This document shows, one piece after another, positions 8,451-15,896 of a stretch of DNA of 64,000 bases. The DNA is taken from positions 186,001 through 250,000 of the forward strand of contig CAWJCL010000002.1 of NCBI GenBank assembly GCA_963841425.1, in the 5' to 3' direction. A program made the translations under genes and the position numbers. The stretch comes from DATEOR01 sp963841425. GTDB lineage: Bacteria; Actinomycetota; Thermoleophilia; Gaiellales; Gaiellaceae. Numbering within the stretch: the stretch's first letter is position 1; each line of letters opens with the position of its first letter. The notes below the pieces were generated by a model that had not been told where the DNA came from, searched no databases, and saw nothing but the letters and a program-made list of their open reading frames with translations.

Positions 8451-8470
8451 TGCGGGGAATATGTCACCCG

Positions 8471-10123
8471 GTGAGCTCGCCTCCAACCCGGAATGGCCAA
8501 GAACCGCCTCGCCGAAGGTCGAGGACCGCTGACCTGGACAACCTCGCGGTCGCGGAGCGCCTGGAGGCGTTCGCAGCGCTCCTGGAACTCGCGGGCGCGT
8601 CGCACTACACGGCGCGGGCGTACCGGCGCGCGGCCGAGCTCGTGCGCAGTCTGGGGACTTCTGTTGCCGACCTGGTGCGCACCGGGCGCGTTCGGGAGCT
8701 CCGCGGGATCGGGCCTGGCATCGAGGCGCGCCTCCTGGAATTGGTGGAAACCGGCCGGATCGAGGAGCTCGAGGAGCTCGAGCGCGAGGTGCGACCGGAG
8801 CTCGTCGGCTTCGGGCGGCTCCTCGGCCTCTCGCCGAAGCGCTCGGTCGAGATCGGCGAGGCTTTGGGGATCACGACCGCCGCCGAGTTCCGTGAGGCGA
8901 TCGAGGCCGGGCGGCTCAGGTCGGTGCCGGGCATCGGGCCGAAGACGGAGGAGAAGGTGCGTGCTGCGCTCGCTGCTGCGGCCCGGCCGAGACCGAGGCG
9001 CGGACTGACGCTCAATCGGGCACGTGCGCTGGTCGAGGGGATCGCGGCGGCGCTCGGCGGTGTCGCGGCGGGCGATCCGCGCCGCTGGGCGGACTCGTCC
9101 GAGCGGCTCGTTATTGTCACTTCAGACAACGATGCGCTCGAACGCTTCGCCCAGCTCCCGCAGATCGTCGCCGTCACGGAGGGCGGCGTCGGCATCACCG
9201 TGGAAGGAGTGCCGGTGGAGCTCGTGATCGCCGCTCCGGAGGTCTTCGGGGCCGCCCTGCTCCGGGCGACGGGGGCGGATGCCTACGTCGAGGCGCTCGA
9301 GCCCCTGCCAGACGCGCGCACGGAGGAGGAGGTCTACGCGCGCCTCGGCGTGCCGTACTGCCCGCCCGAGCTCCGCGAGGAGGCGCACCGCCGGGCTCCT
9401 CCACCTCTCGTCGAAGTCGAGGACATACACGGCGACCTCCACTGCCACACGACCTGGTCCGACGGCAAGGCGTCGGTGCTCGAGATGGCCGAAGGCGCGA
9501 TCGCGCGGGGCTACGAGTACCTGGCGATCTGCGACCACACGCCGAGCGTGGGCGCGGTCCCGGGCCTCACGGCCGACGACGTGCTGCGCCAGGGCGAGGA
9601 GATCGCCGCGGCGAACGAGGCGCTCGCGCCCTTCCGGGTGCTGCGCGGAATCGAGTGCGACATCCTGCGGGACGGGTCGCTCGACCTGCCGGACTCCGTG
9701 CTGGCCGAGCTCGACTGGGTGCAGGCGAGCGTCCACGGCGGCCAGCGGATGCCCGCGCGGGAGCTGACCGCTCGGACGCTCGAGGCGATGCGGAACCCGT
9801 ACGTTCGCTGCCTGAGCCATCCGAAGGGGCGGATCATCAACCACCGGCCCGAGAACGCGCTCGACCTCGATCGGGCGTTCGAGGTCGCGCTCGAGACCGG
9901 AGTCGCGCTCGAGGTGAACGGCCTCCCGGACCGGCTCGACCTGCGGGGCGAGCACGTCCGGCGGGCGATCGATGCCGGTGTGAAGATCGTCGCCTCGACG
10001 GACGCCCACTCCGTGCGCGGCCTCACGAACATGGAGCTCGCGGTTCGCACGGCGCGGCGTGGCTGGGCGACGGCGGCCGATGTGCTCAACACGCGGCCGC
10101 TCGAAGCGATCCTGCGGCGCTAG
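8471..10123 (+). CDS. polX: DNA polymerase X family protein with PHP phosphoesterase domain; polymerase site degenerate
   Basis: About 550 residues from the GTG at 8471; the start is uncertain (no strong ribosome-binding site). Helix-hairpin-helix motifs (LRGIGPGIEARLLELV; VPGIGPKTEEKV) lie in the first 170 residues. The X-family palm should carry a G-D-(L/I)-D metal motif after the first strand; here that strand reads SSERLVIVTS and the third Asp is Glu (PVELVIA), so nucleotidyl transfer is unlikely. The PHP domain (about 318-545) is intact: HGDLHCHTTWSDGK, CDHTPSVG, ECDI, SVHGG, HPKGR and STDAH. Probably a nuclease or phosphoesterase for DNA repair. Stop overlaps the convergent hydroxylase gene. 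Confidence 0.85.
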   Translation: MSSPPTRNGQEPPRRRSRTADLDNLAVAERLEAFAALLELAGASHYTARAYRRAAELVRSLGTSVADLVRTGRVRELRGIGPGIEARLLELVETGRIEELEELEREVRPELVGFGRLLGLSPKRSVEIGEALGITTAAEFREAIEAGRLRSVPGIGPKTEEKVRAALAAAARPRPRRGLTLNRARALVEGIAAALGGVAAGDPRRWADSSERLVIVTSDNDALERFAQLPQIVAVTEGGVGITVEGVPVELVIAAPEVFGAALLRATGADAYVEALEPLPDARTEEEVYARLGVPYCPPELREEAHRRAPPPLVEVEDIHGDLHCHTTWSDGKASVLEMAEGAIARGYEYLAICDHTPSVGAVPGLTADDVLRQGEEIAAANEALAPFRVLRGIECDILRDGSLDLPDSVLAELDWVQASVHGGQRMPARELTARTLEAMRNPYVRCLSHPKGRIINHRPENALDLDRAFEVALETGVALEVNGLPDRLDLRGEHVRRAIDAGVKIVASTDAHSVRGLTNMELAVRTARRGWATAADVLNTRPLEAILRR

Positions 10124-12300
10124 AGGCCGACGATGTCGTCCGGCTTCACGGGCACGCGGGTGAGCTCCCGGCCGGTGGCGTTGCGTAGCGCGGAGAGGAT
10201 TGCCGCCGTCGAGACGACGGTCGGCGGCTCGCCCACGCCCTTGGCGCCGTAGGGCGCGGACAGCTCGGGCTCCTCGACGAGCTCGGAGATGACCGGCGGC
10301 ATGTCGAGCGTGGTCGGGATCAGGTAGTCCGTGAAGCTCGCGTTCGTGATCAGGCCGTCTTTCGTCTGGATCTCCTCCATGAGCGCGAGGCCGAGCCCCT
10401 GTGCGGTGCCGCCCTCGATCTGGCCGGCGACCGCCTGCGGGTTCATCGCCTTACCAACGTCCTGAGCGGTTCCGATCCAGACGACGCGCGTGAGGCCGAG
10501 CTCGACGTCCACCTCGACGACGACCTTCATCGCCGCGCAGGCGAAGGCGACGTGCGCCGGGCCGGTGGTGATCTGCCCGGTCTCGGGGTCGAGCGGCGAG
10601 GTCTGGCGGTGTCGGTAGACGCGCTCCTCGTCGATCTCGTCGCCCGGCGCGAGGGTGCCGCCGCGGCGCTCCAGCTCGTCGCGGACGGCCAGACAGGCCG
10701 CGCGGACCGCGCCCGCGGTCATCCAGGTCTGGCGCGAGGCCGACGAGGAACCGGCCGAGCCAACGGCCGCGGTGGAGTGCGGGGCGATGACGACGTCCGC
10801 GATCTCGGGCAGCTCGGTGCGGGCGACCTGGCCGATGATGTTGACCACGCCCTGCCCGACCTCGGCGGCTGCGGAATGAACCTCCGCGATCAGCTCGCCC
10901 CCGGCGTCGGCGTAGAGGCGGACGCGGGCGGCGCAGTAGTCGTCGAAGCCTTCCGAGTAGCAGATGTTCTTGTAGCCGAGCGCGAAGCCGACGCCGCGCC
11001 GAACGCCGTCGCCGCGCGTCGTGTTGCCTGCGCCGCCGGGGAGCCGGATCGGGTCGCGCGGAAGCTCCTCGGGGTCGGGCTCGGCGATCGCAGCGCACCG
11101 GCGAAGCACCTCCTCCACCGGCAGCGAGCTCTCGATGCGCTGTCCCGTCGGCAGCGTGTCGCCCTGGGCGATCGCGTTCGTGATCCGAAGCTCGACCGGA
11201 TCCATCTCGAGCGCCGTTGCGAGCTTGTCCATCTGCGCCTCGGCCGCGAAGCAGGTCTGCACGGCGCCGAAGCCCCGCATCGCGCCGCACGGCGGGTTGT
11301 TGGTGAAGACGGCGCGGCACTCGATGAGCGCGTTGGGGACGTTGTAGGGCCCGGCGGCGAAGGAGGCGGCATTCGAACAGACCGCGGTCGAGCTCGAGGC
11401 GTAGGCGCCGCCGTCGAGCAGGATCTTCATGCGGACGTTCGTGAGCTTGCCGTCGCGGGTCGCGCGATGCTCGCACCAGATGCGCGCCGGGTGGCGGTGC
11501 ACGTGGCCGGCGAAGGACTCTTCCCGGTTGTAGACCATCTTCACGGGCCGGTTCGCCTTCAGCGCGAGCATGGCGCCGTGAATCTGCATGGAGAGGTCCT
11601 CGCGCCCGCCGAAGGCGCCGCCGACCCCGGCGAGGTGGATGCGCACCTGCGAGGGCGGCAGTCCGAGGCAGGGCGCGACCTGATCGCGGTCGACGTGAAG
11701 CCATTGCGTGGCCACGTAGATGTCCACGCCGCCCTTGCCGTCCGGAACGGCCAGGCCCGATTCGGGGCCGAGGAAGGCCTGATCCTGGATCCCGAGCTCG
11801 TAGTAGCCGGAGACCGCGACCTCGCCGGGGGCGTCCGGATCCCCGTGGCAGATCGTCAGCTCGCGAACGGCTTCGCGCGCCTTCTCGGGATCGGCGACCG
11901 GCTCCCGCGGGATGTAGTCGACCTGTGCGGCCGCGGCGGCGCGGCGGGCCTGTTCGGGGTGCTCTGCAGCGACGAGCGCGACCGGCTCGCCGAAGTAGCG
12001 CACCTCCTCCATGGCCAAAACGGGCTGGTCCGGAAACTCGAGGCCGTAGCGCTTCTCACCCGGGACGTCCCGGTGCGTGAGGACGGCGTGGACGCCGGGC
12101 ATGCCCTTGGCCTCAGCCGTGCTGATTCCCTTGACCTGCGCGGCCGAGTGCGGGCTGCGGACGGTGTGGCCGTAAAGCATGCCCGCGGCGAAGAGGTCGC
12201 TCGCGTAGGCGAACTCCCCGGTGACCTTGGGGACGGCGTCGATGCGGCGAACGGACTCGCCGACGCGGCCGAGCTCGAGGCGGCGCGAAGGCGCGCTCAC
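10120..12300 (-). CDS. Xanthine dehydrogenase-type molybdopterin-binding subunit
   Basis: 726 residues, molybdenum hydroxylase large subunit. It has the N-terminal Ald_Xan_dh a/b hammerhead (about 15-120), then cofactor loops GVGGAFGGREDLS, AMRGFGAVQ and the C-terminal GAKGVGEPPTV with the catalytic Glu. RGFG in the active-site loop, in place of the CO dehydrogenase AYRCSFR, fits the purine/xanthine branch (PucD/XdhA-like). It is the third gene of a minus-strand unit with the FAD and [2Fe-2S] subunits, separated by 103 bp from the latter. Adenine deaminase and uricase in the window support hypoxanthine/xanthine oxidation, but substrate is inferred. Confidence 0.85.
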   Translation of the reverse strand: MSAPSRRLELGRVGESVRRIDAVPKVTGEFAYASDLFAAGMLYGHTVRSPHSAAQVKGISTAEAKGMPGVHAVLTHRDVPGEKRYGLEFPDQPVLAMEEVRYFGEPVALVAAEHPEQARRAAAAAQVDYIPREPVADPEKAREAVRELTICHGDPDAPGEVAVSGYYELGIQDQAFLGPESGLAVPDGKGGVDIYVATQWLHVDRDQVAPCLGLPPSQVRIHLAGVGGAFGGREDLSMQIHGAMLALKANRPVKMVYNREESFAGHVHRHPARIWCEHRATRDGKLTNVRMKILLDGGAYASSSTAVCSNAASFAAGPYNVPNALIECRAVFTNNPPCGAMRGFGAVQTCFAAEAQMDKLATALEMDPVELRITNAIAQGDTLPTGQRIESSLPVEEVLRRCAAIAEPDPEELPRDPIRLPGGAGNTTRGDGVRRGVGFALGYKNICYSEGFDDYCAARVRLYADAGGELIAEVHSAAAEVGQGVVNIIGQVARTELPEIADVVIAPHSTAAVGSAGSSSASRQTWMTAGAVRAACLAVRDELERRGGTLAPGDEIDEERVYRHRQTSPLDPETGQITTGPAHVAFACAAMKVVVEVDVELGLTRVVWIGTAQDVGKAMNPQAVAGQIEGGTAQGLGLALMEEIQTKDGLITNASFTDYLIPTTLDMPPVISELVEEPELSAPYGAKGVGEPPTVVSTAAILSALRNATGRELTRVPVKPDDIVGL

Positions 12301-12403
12301 TCTTGGTGTCCTTTCGTCACCTTGCGTGCACCATGGGCGCGCTTTGCGGCGCTACGCTCGAAGCGGGTGGTGGTCCGGGGTGGCCCCAATACACAGAGTC
12401 TGC

Positions 12404-12859
12404 TCATGAGCCCGCCGCCAGCCTGACCGCGTCGAAGATCTTCGCGTACCCGGTGCACCGGCAGAGGTTGCCGCTCAGCGCCTCCCGGATCTCGTCGTCC
12501 GTCGGCTCGGGCACGCGCGCCAAGAGATCCACCGTCGCCACGATCAGCCCCGGCGTGCAGAATCCGCACTGCACTGCGCCCGTCGTCGCGAACGCCTCCT
12601 GCACCGGATGGAGGGCGCCGTCCGACCCGAGGCCCTCGACCGTCACGATCTCGTGCCCGTCCGCCTGCGCCGCCAGGACCAGACACGCGCACACCAGCTC
12701 CCCGTCCAACAGGACGGAGCACGACCCGCACTCGCCCTGCTCGCACGCGTTCTTCGACCCGGGCAGGCCCATGTGCTCGCGCAGCGCGTAGAGAAGGCTC
12801 TCGCCCTCCCAGACCTCGGCCTCCACCGGCTCGCCGTTGACCGTGACCGCCACTCTCAC
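12404..12859 (-). CDS. Molybdenum hydroxylase [2Fe-2S] subunit (xanthine dehydrogenase type)
   Basis: 151 residues. Two iron-sulfur clusters are bound by CEQGECGSC with its following Cys (plant-type) and by CGFCTPG plus CRCTGY (four-helix domain). Start GTG at 12859 overlaps the TGA of the FAD subunit gene (GTGA); the next in-frame codons read RVAVTVNGEP, the normal N-terminus of this subunit. Carries electrons from the molybdenum centre to FAD. Confidence 0.92.
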   Translation of the reverse strand: MRVAVTVNGEPVEAEVWEGESLLYALREHMGLPGSKNACEQGECGSCSVLLDGELVCACLVLAAQADGHEIVTVEGLGSDGALHPVQEAFATTGAVQCGFCTPGLIVATVDLLARVPEPTDDEIREALSGNLCRCTGYAKIFDAVRLAAGS

Positions 12860-13650
12860 GTCAGGCACCTGATCAGCGCCCGGCTCACGAGCACCTTCAA
12901 CGCATGGACGCGGTAGGCCGCCGTTCCTCGCACGTCGTCGATCGGGGACGCATCCCGCGCGACGAGCTCGGGCAGCTCGTCCGCGTCCCCCAGTCTCGCG
13001 CGCACCAACCCGGGCTTCGGGCCGGCCGACCCGTACGCGACGCGGATCTCGTCGGCCTCTCGATCGACGACCAGGCACAAGGACACCACCGCGATCACCA
13101 TCGCGTTCCGCGGCCCGACCTTCATGAACGTCTGCCGCATATCGCGTGGCTCGAGACGCACCGCCACGATCAGCTCGTCCGAGAGGAGTGCGTTCTGCTT
13201 CGGCCCGGTCAGGAAGCGCGACATCGGCACCACGCGCACCCCCCGGTCGGCCGAGGCGGCCACCACCTCTGCCTCGTAGACGAGCAACGGCGGCAAGGCG
13301 TCCCCCGCCGGTGAGGCCGTGGCGAGATTCCCGCCCAGCGTGCCGCGGTTCCGGATCTGCGGCGAGCCGACCGTCCGCGACGCCTCGGCCAGAGCCGGCA
13401 GCACCGACGCAAGCCCGTTCCCCATCGCCTCCGCGTACGTCAGGCCGGATCCGAGCCGAAGCGTGCGGTTGTCCCTCCCCCAGCCGCGGAGCTCCGCGAC
13501 CTCGTTCAGGTTCAGGATCGTCTCCGGCCGCGCGCGGTCGAAATTCAGCTCGACCATGACGTCGGTCCCGCCCTGGATCGGAACGGCGTCCTTCCGCTCG
13601 GCCTTGAGCGCCAGCGCCTCGTCGAGGGTCTGGGGGGTGAGCACCTCCAC
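12856..13650 (-). CDS. Molybdenum hydroxylase FAD-binding subunit (xanthine dehydrogenase type)
   Basis: 264 residues, slightly short for the family. The FAD pyrophosphate motifs IQGGTDVMVELN (about 25-36) and RNRGTLGGNLATASPAGD (about 99-116) are present, followed by the CO_deh_flav_C region. First gene of the three-subunit unit (FAD, FeS, Mo order). No Shine-Dalgarno is seen; TAGGCT sits 6 nt before the GTG (13657-13662), so the message may be leaderless. Confidence 0.9.
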   Translation of the reverse strand: MEVLTPQTLDEALALKAERKDAVPIQGGTDVMVELNFDRARPETILNLNEVAELRGWGRDNRTLRLGSGLTYAEAMGNGLASVLPALAEASRTVGSPQIRNRGTLGGNLATASPAGDALPPLLVYEAEVVAASADRGVRVVPMSRFLTGPKQNALLSDELIVAVRLEPRDMRQTFMKVGPRNAMVIAVVSLCLVVDREADEIRVAYGSAGPKPGLVRARLGDADELPELVARDASPIDDVRGTAAYRVHALKVLVSRALIRCLT

Positions 13651-13656
13651 GCGGCA

Positions 13657-13662
13657 AGCCTA
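13657..13662 (-). promoter_or_regulatory. -10 hexamer TAGGCT of the xanthine dehydrogenase-type operon
   Basis: Minus-strand TAGGCT precedes the GTG start of the FAD subunit by 6 nt, identical in sequence and spacing to the element before ade. Confidence 0.5.
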
Positions 13663-13851
13663 AGAGATCGTGTCGAGATGAGGCCTCGTCGTCGAAGTTG
13701 CTCTCGACTCTCTCAGAGTGAAGCGCGCTGGTGAACCACCGAAAGCGGGATGGAATCAAGTGGCCTGCGCCCTCGATACTGGGTGAGGCGGTAAGGCAGG
13801 CCTCCGGAAGACGGCTCCGATGCGGCGGGAGCTGGCTCCCGGAGAACGGCT
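13663..13851. other. Intergenic stretch without a recognised gene
   Basis: About 190 bp between the hydroxylase operon promoter and the hairpin behind the selenoprotein gene. I see no coding signal or RNA gene. It contains a short perfect inverted repeat GGGAGC-TG-GCTCCC at 13827-13840. Confidence 0.5.
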
Positions 13852-13883
13852 GGGGCGGAAATCCATGCGGCGATTTCCGCCCC
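13852..13883. terminator. Strong 12-bp stem hairpin downstream of the selenoprotein gene
   Basis: GGGGCGGAAATC and GATTTCCGCCCC form a perfect 12-bp stem with an 8-nt loop. It begins 9 bp after the stop of the minus-strand DsbA-like gene. A T-run (CACTTTTT) follows only in the plus-strand sense, so as a canonical terminator it would face right; on the minus strand it is a hairpin without a U-tract, possibly an end-stabilising or rho-assisted terminator. Confidence 0.55.
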
Positions 13884-13891
13884 ACACTTTT

Positions 13892-14506
13892 TCAGGACTC
13901 GGCGCTCTCCCCCACCTGTTCGAGGGCGCGCTCGAAGATCTCATGGGGCTGCGCGCCGAGGAGGAGCAGCCGGCCGTCGACCACAAAGGCGGGGATGGCA
14001 TGGATGCCGGCCTGCTGCGCCTGCGCGGTCGAGGCATCGACCCGCGCGGCGTAGCGTCGGTCGGCGAGCGCGGCCGCGGCCTCCGCGCGGTCGAGCCCGG
14101 CATTCGCGACGAGATCGAGCAGTGTCTCGGTGTCCCCGATGTTCCGGCTCTCCGACCAGTACGCGTGCATGAGCCGCGTGTGCACCTCGTCGTGGAGTCC
14201 CCGCTCGCGCGCAAGCTCCGTCAGCTCGAGCGCCTGCCGCGAGTTCGGGACGACGTCGGGCGGCGGGTTGTAGGCGAGGCCCGATGCCTCCACCATCTTC
14301 CGCGTCCGGGCGTGCGCGTCCTCTGGATAACGGCGGTGGAGCTCCTCCCGCGGTATCCCCTCCGGCGGATACTCGGGATGGAGGTCGAACGGGAGCCACT
14401 CGACGGTCGCCCCGTGCTCCTGCTCGAGCCACGCGGCCCGCTCCAGGGCCACCGAGCAGAACGGTCAGATGTAGTCGCTCCAGATCCAGACAGAAAGCCG
14501 ACTCAC
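13892..14506 (-). CDS. Predicted selenoprotein: DsbA/FrnE-family thiol oxidoreductase with UxxC active site (TGA at 14467-14465 read as Sec)
   Basis: A reading frame of 204 residues runs from GTG 14506 with one in-frame TGA at codon 14. The opening reads SVWIWSDYI-[TGA]-PFCSVALE; the family (DsbA-like, FrnE/2-hydroxychromene-2-carboxylate isomerase group) has C-P-F/W-C here, so TGA replaces precisely the first, attacking Cys. The rest is intact: LPFDLHPEYPPEGIP, the helical insert, and the cis-Pro segment GIHAIPAFVVDGRLLLLGAQP. A stem-loop with a G-containing apical loop starts 12 nt after the TGA (14433-14452), as in bacterial SECIS elements. TAGCGT lies 6 nt before the GTG. If TGA were a stop, translation would need to restart at 14452 and the product would lack the active site. 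No sel genes are in the window. Confidence 0.8.
14433..14452 (-). promoter_or_regulatory. Putative bacterial SECIS element
   Basis: In the mRNA, GUGGCCC pairs with GGGCCGC (7 bp, one U-G wobble) around a 6-nt loop UGGAGC. The loop begins 20 nt after the UGA and has G at its second and third positions. This meets the known bSECIS rules: hairpin just downstream of UGA, about 16-37 nt from UGA to the loop, G in the first two loop positions. It lies inside the coding sequence, as it must in bacteria. Confidence 0.65.
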
Positions 14507-14627
14507 CCTTTCACGCTACCCATCTATCACCGGGTTGAGGGATGGGAGCGGACGCGCGGGCGGAGGATGATGAGGATCGAGCGTTTTCGAACGGCGTTGC
14601 GGTCACGCCGAGGAACCAGGAGGTCGC

Positions 14628-15002
14628 GTGACCACGATCATCGAGCGCACGCCCGCAACGCGAGCGACGGCCGTCAAGACCTCGCTCCTCTACCTCGCCT
14701 TCACGACCGCATGGGTGTACGGCTTCGCCAACGGCCAGCACGACCTTCCCGGCCTCGTCTTGCTGGCGTTCTTCCTGCTCCCGCTCGGCGTTCACTTCCT
14801 GCTCGGGTTCGCCCTCGCGAAGCAGGAGGCGTGCGCGCTCCTCGCCTACGCGCCCGTGCTGGCCCTCGTCGGGCCCGGGCTTTCGACCTCGCTTTTCGTC
14901 CCGCTCGCGATGCTGGCGGTCTTTCCGGGCGCGCCCCTCGTCCTGCTCGGCCTGTTCGTCCGCCTGCGAATGGAGCCGCGCGAGGTCGAGGAGACCTGGT
15001 AG
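14628..15002 (+). CDS. Small integral membrane protein (124 aa)
   Basis: GTG start with a good ribosome-binding site (AGGAGGT, 3 bp upstream). Four hydrophobic segments are visible (about residues 18-35, 42-64, 70-86 and 90-112), with a GQHDLPG loop after the first. The N-terminus has TTIIERTPATRATAVK and the C-terminus is charged. No family is recognised. It stands between the divergent selenoprotein gene and the convergent CO-dehydrogenase-type operon end. Confidence 0.65.
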   Translation: MTTIIERTPATRATAVKTSLLYLAFTTAWVYGFANGQHDLPGLVLLAFFLLPLGVHFLLGFALAKQEACALLAYAPVLALVGPGLSTSLFVPLAMLAVFPGAPLVLLGLFVRLRMEPREVEETW

Positions 15003-15050
15003 AAAACGCCCGTCCGAGGCCACCCTGAAACGAACTCTGGCGGGTCGGCC

Positions 15051-15896
15051 CTAGCGCGATAGCGCCTCCTCGAGCGCCCTCCGTGTGAGCACGCGCGAGA
15101 GTTCGCGCCGGTAGTCGGCGCTCGCGTTCGTGTCGCTCGGCGGGCTCGCGCCCTCGTCCGCCTTCTCGGCCGCCGCGGCCGCGTCATCGGCTGACGACCC
15201 TGCGAGCGCGTCCTCCACGGCCTTGGCACGGAGCGGGGTCAGGCCCATGTTCGTCAGCGCGACGGAGGCCTGCTCGACCTTCCCGTTACCGCGCTTGACG
15301 AGCGCAGCCACGCCGACCGTGGCCCAGTCCTGCGCACGGCGGTTGAACTTCACGTACGACCAGCCCGTCCAGCTGCCGAGCTTGGGCACCCGGATCTCCG
15401 TGAGCATGTCCCGCGGGCCGATCGCGGTTTCCCAGAGCCCGCGGAAGAAGTCCCCCGCGGGCGCGGCCGTCTCGCCACCGGTGCCACGCACGGAGAACTC
15501 GGCGTCGAGCGCGAGGAGGACCGTCGGCAGGTCGGATGCAGGGTCTCCGTGGGCGACCGAGCCGCCGATCGTCCCGCGATGGCGCACCTGCGGATCCCCG
15601 ATGAGCCCTGCGGTGTGGGAGAGGATCGGGCAGTGCTCCTGGACGAGCGGGTCGGTCGCCACGTCGTGGTGTCTGGTCAGCGCCCCGATCGCCAGCTGTT
15701 CCCCGGCGTCGCGCACGTAGGACAGCTCCTCGATGCGGCCGATGTCGACGAGGAGCGCCGGCTGCGCGAGCCGGAGCTTCATGAGCGGCAGGAGCGAGTG
15801 CCCGCCCGCGAGGAGCTTCGCGTCGTCGCGCCCGAGAAGCTCGAGCGCCTCGTCGACGGAGCCGGCCCGCTCGTAGTCGAACCTGGCGGGGATCAT
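15051..15896 (-). CDS. Form II (CoxM-like) FAD-binding subunit
   Basis: 281 residues. FAD motifs AGGHSLLPLMK (about 31-41) and HRGTIGGSVAHGDPASDLP (about 106-124) are those of CO-dehydrogenase-family medium subunits; the C-terminal CO_deh_flav_C domain is complete. ATG overlaps the TGA of the large subunit gene. It is last in an S-L-M order, the order typical of form II clusters. The residues 227-257 are an Ala/Ser/Asp-rich linker before the final helix. Confidence 0.9.
   Translation of the reverse strand: MIPARFDYERAGSVDEALELLGRDDAKLLAGGHSLLPLMKLRLAQPALLVDIGRIEELSYVRDAGEQLAIGALTRHHDVATDPLVQEHCPILSHTAGLIGDPQVRHRGTIGGSVAHGDPASDLPTVLLALDAEFSVRGTGGETAAPAGDFFRGLWETAIGPRDMLTEIRVPKLGSWTGWSYVKFNRRAQDWATVGVAALVKRGNGKVEQASVALTNMGLTPLRAKAVEDALAGSSADDAAAAAEKADEGASPPSDTNASADYRRELSRVLTRRALEEALSR

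Noticed and set aside
8207..8470. N-terminal extension of the PolX-like protein
   Set aside because: The added residues are Arg/Ser-rich antisense to the 70-aa gene and do not match the family.
8451..8486. Longer start (ATG 8486) for the 70-aa protein
   Set aside because: It would make the N-terminus 12 residues longer than its paralogue and put the shared promoter word inside the coding region.
13892..14452. Short DsbA-like protein starting at the GTG 14452
   Set aside because: It would lack the first beta strand and the whole active site; the upstream frame supplies both, interrupted only by TGA at the Cys position.
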